Below the pieces are notes generated by a model. The model did not search any database and was not told the origin of the DNA. It saw only the letters and a program-made list of their open reading frames with translations. Made by a program: the position numbers and the translations under genes. A stretch of 32,846 nt of DNA from Akkermansia muciniphila. GTDB taxonomy: Bacteria > Verrucomicrobiota > Verrucomicrobiia > Verrucomicrobiales > Akkermansiaceae. This document shows, piece by piece, positions 27,708 through 32,846 of this stretch. Each line of letters opens with the position of its first letter. The first letter of the stretch is position 1. Location: contig CAMCCX010000027.1 of the NCBI GenBank assembly GCA_945873305.1, forward strand, positions 1 to 32,846, given 5' to 3'.

Positions 27708-28211
27708 TCACAACGATTTTTTGCCCTCGCGATCCAAGAGCGCGCGTTTGCGCGCCACGCCCCAGCGGTAGCCGGAGAGATTGCCGTCGCTGCGGACCAC
27801 GCGGTGGCAAGGGATGGCGATGGCGATGGCATTCGCGGCGCAGGCTCCGGCGACGGCGCGCACGGACTTGGGGCTGCCGATTTTTGCGGCGACTTGCACG
27901 TAGCTCAGCGTCGAGCCGGCGGGGATTTCGCGCAGCGCCTGCCAGACGCGTTGTTGGAACGCGGTGCCGCGGAGGTCGAGCGGGAGGGCGAGCTCGCTGG
28001 CGGTTTCAATGAAGGCGAGGATTTGCGCGAGGGCGGCATTTCCCTCGGTCAGCCGGGCTTTGGGGAATCTCCGCTGCAGTTCGGTGACTAGCAGCTCCCG
28101 GTCATCGCCAAGCAGAATGCCGCAGACGCCCTTTTCCGAGGATGCGGCGAGCACCAGGCCGAGGGTGGATTTCCCCACGGCGTGGCGGATCACTTCGTTT
28201 TTCGCTGTCAT
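27708..28211 (-). CDS. ogt: Methylated-DNA--[protein]-cysteine S-methyltransferase
   Basis: A 167-residue suicide enzyme that moves O6-alkyl groups from guanine to its own cysteine. The active-site motif IPCHRVVRSDGNLSGYRWG places the acceptor at C135. The upstream helix-turn-helix (FQQRVWQALREIPAGSTLSYVQVA) inserts into DNA. The N-terminal domain (EVIRHAVGKSTLGLVLAASSEKGVCGILLGDD) resembles the equivalent part of Ada, but there is no Ada regulatory zinc domain, so it works as a stand-alone Ogt. It is divergent from ispG with 92 bases between starts and upstream of the toxin-antitoxin pair and the AlkB-type gene. Confidence 0.95.
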   Translation of the reverse strand: MTAKNEVIRHAVGKSTLGLVLAASSEKGVCGILLGDDRELLVTELQRRFPKARLTEGNAALAQILAFIETASELALPLDLRGTAFQQRVWQALREIPAGSTLSYVQVAAKIGSPKSVRAVAGACAANAIAIAIPCHRVVRSDGNLSGYRWGVARKRALLDREGKKSL

Positions 28212-28303
28212 CGGTTCGGTTTACACGGGTGCCAGCGGCAAACGAAGGATGAAACACGCAACCGTTGCCGGGGCAAGATTTCTCGTTTATATCCCAAGCA
28301 GAA

Positions 28304-30862
28304 ATGAATTCACCCGCCCTGCGCTACTGCCCGGACCTGTTGCATTATTCCCGCCGGATGACCCGCGAGGTCATGGTCGGAAATGTCGGCGTCGGCGGCG
28401 GCCACCCGATCCGCGTGCAGTCGATGATCACCTCTGACACGCGCGACACGCCGGCCTGCGTCGCCGAAGTGCTGGGATTGGCGGAGGCCGGCTGCGAAAT
28501 CGTGCGGATCACCGCGCAGACGAAAATCTACGCCGCGAACCTGGAAAACATCGCCCGCGAGGTGCGCGCGGCGGGCTGCCAGGTGCCGCTGGTGGCGGAC
28601 ATCCATTTCAAACCCGACGCCGCGATGGAAGCCGCGAAGTGGGTGGAAAAGGTCCGGGTGAATCCGGGCAACTACGTGGATAAGAAAAAATTCGAGATCC
28701 GCGAATACAGCGATGGTCAATACGCCGAGGAACTCGAGCGCATCCGCGACGAGTTCACGCCGCTGGTGATGCTGTGCAAGGACCTCGGCCGGGCGATGCG
28801 GATCGGCACGAACCACGGCTCTCTCTCCGACCGCATCATGAACCGCTACGGCGACACGCCGCTCGGGATGTGTGAGAGCGCGTTGGAGTTCGCCCGCCTC
28901 GCCCGGGAGAACGACTATCACAATTTCGTTTTCTCGATGAAGGCGTCCAACCCGAAGGTGATGATCGAGGCCTATCGCCTGCTCGTCGCCCGGCTCGATG
29001 CGGAAGGCCCGGACTGGAACTATCCGATCCACCTCGGCGTGACCGAGGCGGGCGACGGCGAGGACGGCCGCATCAAGAGCGCCATCGGCATCGGCTCGTT
29101 GTTAGCCGACGGCATCGGCGACACTATCCGCGTCTCGCTCACGGAGGACGCGATTTACGAAATCCCGGTCGCGCAGGCGCTGGCCGCGCCCTTCAACGCG
29201 CGCAGCAAAGTTGAAGGTGGCTGCGGCGTCTCGCCGCAGGCCGTGTTTGAGGCGTCTCGCCGCAAGTCCCTCTCCGAAGACGCCAAAACCACCCGCATCG
29301 ACTGGGAAAACGTCGAAAAATCCTCCGCTACTTTCCTCCCCCACTGGAAACAAGACGGCGCGACCTACGCCGTCACCTTCCGCCTCGCCGACTCCCTGCC
29401 TGCCGAATTCATCACAAACTATCAAAACCATCGCGATCAACTTCACCAAGAGCTCGACTCCCTCACCCATTCCGGCGACTCCCGCAGTTCTCTGGAAAAA
29501 ATCACCGCCCTGCGCAAACAACTCACAGACCTGCAAGCCGACTGGATCGACCCTGAGTTGGATCGCGGCCACGGAGCTTGCATTTTTAAAGACGCATCAC
29601 TCGCCGCGTTGGTGGCGGACGCGATGGCTCATTTCGATGGAAAACGCTACGAGCTGCTCGCCTGGTGCGTGATGCCCAACCATGTGCACGCCGTTCTCAG
29701 ACCGGCGGAAGGAGAGTTGTTGGAGAAAATCCTCCATTCATGGAAAAGCTTTACTGCGCATGAAATCAACAGGCGCTTGGGGACCAGCGGGGCTGTCTGG
29801 CAGAAGGAAAGTTACGATCATCTGGTGAGGGATGGTGAGGATTTGAGAAATCAGGTGGGGTATGTGATGAGGAATCCGGTGAAGGCGGGGGTGGGGGATT
29901 GGCGGTGGGTCGGGTGCGTTTATGAGGAACTCGCTGCGGGACGCAGCGAACACGGCCTGCGGCGAGACACCGCAGCCACCCTCGCGCCTGCGGCGCTCGC
30001 TGAAGATTTCGTTCCCTCTTACGATCCGTTCTCCTATGAAAAACGCGCCAGCTCCGTGCTCACCCTCATGGGCCACGAGCTCGGCGGCGAGAAGACGGTG
30101 CGCGTCTTCACCACCCAGGCACGCTGGAACTCCATTGCTCACAAAATCGCCGGCATGGGCGATTTCAAGCCGGAGATCATCCTCGAAAAATCCGGCGTCG
30201 TGGAAGTCGATCCGCGCGACGAGGCCGCCGTTTCCGAGATCAATTCCCAGCAGGAAGCCCGCCTCGTCACCGTCGCTGACGGCCTCGATCTCGAAGTCAT
30301 CCACGCCTTCCGCCAGCTTGCTTTCCGCGTCGATCCGCGGCATCCGATCCTTTTAAAAGACACGCTCCATCCGCCTGTTGGAGAAACGGATTTCATCGCC
30401 GCGCTGCTGCCTGCCGCGCGGAACATCGGCTCTCTGCTCTGTGACGGCATCGGTGACGCGGTTCTGGTGAGAGGCGAAACCGCGCCCGGCCAGTCGCTGC
30501 GGCTCGCCTATAACATTCTGCAAGCCGCCGGCACCCGCATCTTTAAAACCGACTACGTCGCCTGCCCGAGCTGCGGTCGCACGCTCTTCAACCTCCAGCA
30601 CACCACCCAGAAAATCCGCGAAGCCACCGGCCACCTCAAGGGCGTGCGGATCGCCGTGATGGGCTGCATCGTCAACGGCCCGGGCGAGATGGCGGACGCG
30701 GACTTCGGCTACGTCGGCGGCGCGCCTAACAAAATCAACCTTTACGTCGGCAAGACCGCCGTGAAGTTCAACATCCCGGAAGCCGAGGCCGTCGCGCGCC
30801 TCACCGACCTCATCCGCGAGCATGGAAAATGGGTGGACGCCCCCCAACCTGCGAGCGTATAA
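28304..30862 (+). CDS. ispG: 4-hydroxy-3-methylbut-2-en-1-yl diphosphate synthase (IspG) interrupted in frame by a RAYT
   Basis: IspG reduces methylerythritol cyclodiphosphate to HMBPP in the MEP isoprenoid pathway. The frame from ATG 28304 gives 852 residues. Removing residues 305-559 (the inserted transposase) leaves 597, the size of long three-domain IspG proteins found in Chlamydia, Bacteroidetes and plants. The TIM barrel is residues 15-304 (GGGHPIRVQSMITSDTRDT; VADIHFKPDAAMEA; KVRVNPGNYVDK; IGSLLADGIGDTIRVSLTEDA). After the insert come the middle domain (about 565-740) and the [4Fe-4S] domain, with CPSC, then GCIVNGPGEM supplying three Cys ligands and probably Glu. All family motifs are intact, so a working enzyme is plausible if the insert folds independently. 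clpS follows 11 bases after the stop. An upstream TTG at 28265 is unlikely as start. Confidence 0.93.
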   Translation: MNSPALRYCPDLLHYSRRMTREVMVGNVGVGGGHPIRVQSMITSDTRDTPACVAEVLGLAEAGCEIVRITAQTKIYAANLENIAREVRAAGCQVPLVADIHFKPDAAMEAAKWVEKVRVNPGNYVDKKKFEIREYSDGQYAEELERIRDEFTPLVMLCKDLGRAMRIGTNHGSLSDRIMNRYGDTPLGMCESALEFARLARENDYHNFVFSMKASNPKVMIEAYRLLVARLDAEGPDWNYPIHLGVTEAGDGEDGRIKSAIGIGSLLADGIGDTIRVSLTEDAIYEIPVAQALAAPFNARSKVEGGCGVSPQAVFEASRRKSLSEDAKTTRIDWENVEKSSATFLPHWKQDGATYAVTFRLADSLPAEFITNYQNHRDQLHQELDSLTHSGDSRSSLEKITALRKQLTDLQADWIDPELDRGHGACIFKDASLAALVADAMAHFDGKRYELLAWCVMPNHVHAVLRPAEGELLEKILHSWKSFTAHEINRRLGTSGAVWQKESYDHLVRDGEDLRNQVGYVMRNPVKAGVGDWRWVGCVYEELAAGRSEHGLRRDTAATLAPAALAEDFVPSYDPFSYEKRASSVLTLMGHELGGEKTVRVFTTQARWNSIAHKIAGMGDFKPEIILEKSGVVEVDPRDEAAVSEINSQQEARLVTVADGLDLEVIHAFRQLAFRVDPRHPILLKDTLHPPVGETDFIAALLPAARNIGSLLCDGIGDAVLVRGETAPGQSLRLAYNILQAAGTRIFKTDYVACPSCGRTLFNLQHTTQKIREATGHLKGVRIAVMGCIVNGPGEMADADFGYVGGAPNKINLYVGKTAVKFNIPEAEAVARLTDLIREHGKWVDAPQPASV
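29216..29247 (+). repeat. Left 32-nt inverted repeat of the ispG RAYT element
   Basis: This repeat begins GGTGGCTGCGGCGTCTCG and matches the reverse complement of 29949-29980 at 31 of 32 positions. It contains a hairpin with arms CTGCGGCG/CGCCGCAG around TCT. A second, slightly imperfect hairpin with the same GGCG-TCT-CGCC core follows at 29247-29265. The core is also found in the alaS leader. Confidence 0.93.
29949..29980 (-). repeat. Right 32-nt inverted repeat of the ispG RAYT element
   Basis: This is the mirror copy of the left repeat with one difference, which breaks one base pair of its hairpin. Immediately inside it, at 29932-29948, is a second hairpin with seven-base arms CGCTGCG/CGCAGCG around GGA. 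Each end of the element therefore has two consecutive palindromes, like a paired REP unit. Confidence 0.93.
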
Positions 30863-30873
30863 AATACGATCCC

Positions 30874-31155
30874 ATGGCCGACACCGACACGCTGACGCGC
30901 ACCGAGGAAGCGATCTCGCTCGACGCTCCGTGGAACGTCGTCGTCCACGATGATCCGGTGAATCTCATGGGTTACGTCACCTTCGTGCTGATGAAAATTT
31001 TCGGCTACGAGAAGAAGAAAGCCGACATCCTGATGATGCAAGTCCACCGCCAAGGCCGCTCGATCGTCTGGTCCGGCGAGCGCGAAAAGGCCGAGTTCTA
31101 CGTCCAGCAGTTGCAGTCCCACCAACTGAAAACCTCCTTGGAGAAAGCCGAATGA
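30874..31155 (+). CDS. clpS: ATP-dependent Clp protease adaptor ClpS
   Basis: ClpS delivers proteins with destabilising N-terminal residues to ClpAP or ClpCP. The 93 residues include a flexible acidic N-terminus (1-18) and the core NVVVHDDPVNLMGYVTFVLMKIFGY. The LMMQVHRQGRSIV helix has H58 matching the N-degron-contacting histidine of E. coli (H66). D26 and D27 match the pocket acidic residues, while the preceding Asn of E. coli is His here (H25). The ATG at 30874 starts 11 bases after the ispG stop, and the gene ends in an ATGA overlap with the DUF2017 gene, so all three genes are probably co-transcribed. The DPVNLM form resembles actinobacterial ClpS. Confidence 0.95.
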   Translation: MADTDTLTRTEEAISLDAPWNVVVHDDPVNLMGYVTFVLMKIFGYEKKKADILMMQVHRQGRSIVWSGEREKAEFYVQQLQSHQLKTSLEKAE

Positions 31156-31628
31156 AAGCGATGCCCACTCTCGAAGGCGGCCTGCGGATCGACGCGGAAA
31201 GTCCCAACGACTGGGCGGTGCTCCGCTCCATCGTCGCCGATGCGGGCGCGACTAACGGCGTCGATCTCGCCAGCCGTCTCGGCGCGCTCATCAGCGAGGA
31301 AGCCGGCTCGGAGGACTGGCACGAATACGTCGTCCCGGATTTGCGCGAGGGTTTTCAAGACGACCTGGCGCAAGTCGGCGCCAACATCGAGTCCGCGATT
31401 TTCGAGGTCGATGGCGCTGCCGGCCCTGTCTGGATCAGCCGCGCCGACGTCTTCCCGTGGTACAGCGCGCTCAACCAGGCCCGGCTCTCGTTAGAGGAGG
31501 TTTTCCACTTCGGTCCGGACGAGAACATCGACCCCGCCAGCTATCCACCCGCCATGCGCGCCGCCTACATCCGCACCCGGTTCTACGGCACCATCCAGGA
31601 ATTGCTGCTGGACCATGTGATGCGTTAG
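31152..31628 (+). CDS. DUF2017-like protein paired with ClpS
   Basis: A 158-residue acidic, mostly helical protein. Its C-terminal half, with WYSALNQARLSLEEVFHFGPDENI and a closing TRFYGTIQELLLDHVM, resembles the DUF2017 family. That family is typically encoded directly after clpS, as in Actinobacteria. The gene overlaps clpS by four bases, a strong sign of a shared role, perhaps tuning ClpS or Clp protease substrate delivery, but no biochemical function is known. The family call is from pattern and context. Its stop codon overlaps that of the convergent glycosyltransferase gene. Confidence 0.75.
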   Translation: MKAMPTLEGGLRIDAESPNDWAVLRSIVADAGATNGVDLASRLGALISEEAGSEDWHEYVVPDLREGFQDDLAQVGANIESAIFEVDGAAGPVWISRADVFPWYSALNQARLSLEEVFHFGPDENIDPASYPPAMRAAYIRTRFYGTIQELLLDHVMR

Positions 31629-32599
31629 TCCCGGGCGATCAATTCCCTGACCGCCTCGAAAACGGCTTCCGGGGTCAAATCCGCCAGCTTTCCGCCGGGC
31701 GCGACGATGGACGCGGTGCGCGGCGAGCCCGGCGGCCAAGGTCCGAACCGCGCGGGCGAGGTGGGTCCGAAAATCGCCAGCACCCGGTTCCCGACGGCGG
31801 CGGAGAGATGCATCGGCCCGCTGTCATTGCCGATGAAAACCGAAGGCTGGCGGGCCAGTTCGATCATTTCATCGAACGGACAACCCGTGAGATTGAGGAA
31901 GCGCCCCTCGGGAATCGGGAAATCCGGGGCAGCCGACTGGCCTGCGCACCAAGCAACCCGACTGTTCGGTATCTGTTCGAGAATGAGCCGGGTGAGCGGT
32001 CCGAACTTCGGCCATTCCTTTTCCGCGCCGCGGCTGTCGGTGAAAATCACGAAGCGCCGCAGCGGATCACCCTCGAAAAACGCCTTCCAGGGAAATTCAG
32101 GTCCAGTCCGCAGTTCGAGCGGAATGGAAACTTCCTCCTCGACGCCGAGCGTCCGCGCGAATTCCTGAAGCACCGGAATGGCATGGTGCGGTCCTTCTCC
32201 CGCAGGCAGTTTCACCTTGCGGGAAAAAAGCCCCGCGCCCTCGCGGCTGTCGCGCCGCCCCCATTTCACCGGGGACTTCGCCGCCGCCGCCATCAGCCCG
32301 GAACGCAGCAAACCCTGCATGTCCCAGACCGCGTCGAAATTTGCCGCGCGCAGCGTTTTCATGACATCAAGAATGCCGCGCAGGCCGTTCTTCCGCTGGA
32401 AATGAATCACCTCGTGGACAAACGGCGCCGCCTCGACCAGCGGCGCGAAGCGGTCCCGCGCCACCCACGTGATCCGGCACTCCGGAAAGCGCCGCGCCAC
32501 CGACTGAATCACCTGCAGTCCGTGGACGATGTCGCCAAGCGATGACGGCTTGATGACCAGCAAGCTGCGTGGATTAGGGTTGCGGGGCGTCTTCGGCAT
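31625..32599 (-). CDS. Glycosyltransferase family 9 (ADP-heptose:LPS heptosyltransferase-like)
   Basis: A 324-residue GT-B fold enzyme. It starts with SLLVIKPSSLGDIVHGLQVIQSV, the GDIxH signature of WaaC/WaaF-type heptosyltransferases. It continues with FDAVWDMQGLLRSGLM and has the C-terminal nucleotide-sugar site FIGNDSGPMHLSAAVGNRVLAIFGPTSP, ending with a FGPWPPGSP segment. The family adds heptose or related sugars to lipopolysaccharide core at the inner membrane. The gene is divergent from a DUF4254 gene (59 bases between starts), an association often seen with LPS sugar transferases. The exact donor and acceptor cannot be told. Confidence 0.93.
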   Translation of the reverse strand: MPKTPRNPNPRSLLVIKPSSLGDIVHGLQVIQSVARRFPECRITWVARDRFAPLVEAAPFVHEVIHFQRKNGLRGILDVMKTLRAANFDAVWDMQGLLRSGLMAAAAKSPVKWGRRDSREGAGLFSRKVKLPAGEGPHHAIPVLQEFARTLGVEEEVSIPLELRTGPEFPWKAFFEGDPLRRFVIFTDSRGAEKEWPKFGPLTRLILEQIPNSRVAWCAGQSAAPDFPIPEGRFLNLTGCPFDEMIELARQPSVFIGNDSGPMHLSAAVGNRVLAIFGPTSPARFGPWPPGSPRTASIVAPGGKLADLTPEAVFEAVRELIARD

Positions 32600-32658
32600 G
32601 GCTCAGGCTTGCCTCCGCCCCGCATCCCTGCAACCGTAAACGCCTTCTCAACCCGCCG

Positions 32659-32846
32659 ATGCACTTCAATCCGGACGAAATCGCCACCCTCCAAACGACC
32701 CTCACCGCCCGTTGGCACGAGGAGTCGCCCGCTGCCACGGGTACGGAATTCCTCCTGCTCGTGGAGGAAAACCACCTGCGGAATTTCCAGCTCTGGCACG
32801 AGGAAGACATCGCCCGCCGCGACGATCTGGGCTCCGAGCGCGTCCA
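32659..32846 (+). CDS. DUF4254 domain-containing protein, N-terminal part (runs off the window)
   Basis: The last 188 bases encode the first 62 residues of a plus-strand protein beginning MHFNPDEIATLQTTLTARWH. It continues with LLLVEENHLRNFQLWHEEDIARRDD. The NFxLWHEEDxARR stretch is the signature of DUF4254, a helical family of unknown function commonly found beside ADP-heptose:LPS heptosyltransferase genes. The divergent GT9 gene fits that context. Confidence 0.8.
   Translation, partial: MHFNPDEIATLQTTLTARWHEESPAATGTEFLLLVEENHLRNFQLWHEEDIARRDDLGSERV

Larger units (their letters stand above)
29216..29980 (+). mobile_element. RAYT element inserted in frame within ispG
   Basis: A 765-bp segment (exactly 255 codons) with the hallmarks of a REP-associated tyrosine transposase: FLPHWKQDGATYAVTFRLADSLP, HUH motif MPNHVHA (ispG residues H460 and H462), probable catalytic tyrosine Y504 in KESYDHLVRD, and QVGYVMRNPVKAG. 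There is no ATG near the start of its homology. The first plausible own start is an in-frame GTG at 29243, inside the left inverted repeat. It has no stop codon; its frame runs into the IspG middle domain. Both ends carry a pair of short palindromes. It falls at the linker after the TIM barrel. No clear target duplication is seen. It may be made only as part of the IspG fusion. Confidence 0.93.

Noticed and set aside
29216-29980. Possibility that the ispG insert is an intein.
   Set aside because: There is no N-terminal Cys/Ser splice block or C-terminal His-Asn followed by Cys/Ser/Thr at the boundaries, and the content is clearly a Y1/HUH transposase with palindromic DNA ends.

Overview
The window is GC-rich, densely coding bacterial chromosome, most likely from the Verrucomicrobiota (Verrucomicrobiales/Luteolibacter-like). 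The taxonomic call is inference. It rests on an adjacent DUF1501 and DUF1549/DUF1553 gene pair typical of the PVC group, a long three-domain type IspG, DUF4254 next to a heptosyltransferase-like gene, a ClpS-DUF2017 pair, and REP-associated transposases with palindromic repeats. No rRNA, tRNA or CRISPR array was seen.

Layout. Positions 1-2986 (minus strand) hold recQ, a six-helix membrane protein and the start of trmL. Positions 3092-7402 hold a membrane-anchored thioredoxin-like protein, a possible gene remnant, a 1127-residue autotransporter and a strong intrinsic terminator. Positions 7525-14354 (plus strand) hold carB, a 91-bp MITE-like/hairpin segment, a class II Fic protein, an atypical SDR and a photolyase-related protein. 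Positions 14359-18185 (minus) hold DUF1501 and DUF1549/DUF1553 proteins and a PEBP-family protein. Positions 18201-19445 hold a protein with an internal J-like HPD motif. Positions 19511-20560 (minus) hold three small membrane proteins in AT-richer DNA. Positions 20808-21653 hold a TPR-like protein. Positions 21773-22614 hold a REP-associated tyrosine transposase (RAYT) between two 104-bp palindromic repeats that abut alaS (22613-25516, minus). Positions 25682-28211 hold a DUF3592 protein, an AlkB-type dioxygenase, a RelE/Phd-type toxin-antitoxin pair and an alkylguanine-DNA methyltransferase. Positions 28304-31628 (plus) hold ispG, clpS and DUF2017. The window ends with a glycosyltransferase family 9 gene (minus) and the start of a DUF4254 gene (plus).

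The most unusual structure is in ispG. A complete RAYT element of 765 bp (255 codons), bounded by 32-nt inverted repeats matching at 31 of 32 positions, lies in frame inside this normally essential isoprenoid gene. The reading frame stays open from IspG through the transposase and back into IspG, predicting an 852-residue protein. The insertion falls at a predicted interdomain linker. The same palindrome core recurs alone in the alaS leader, where it is followed by a T run and looks like an intrinsic terminator or attenuator. A second, different REP family flanks the other RAYT. The window therefore shows three fates of REP elements: a flanked transposase, a solo hairpin in a leader, and an in-frame insertion in a housekeeping gene.

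Functional groups: DNA repair (RecQ, photolyase-like, AlkB, Ogt); translation and RNA (TrmL, AlaRS); pyrimidine/arginine precursor synthesis (CarB); isoprenoids (IspG); N-degron proteolysis (ClpS with DUF2017); cell surface (autotransporter, GT9).
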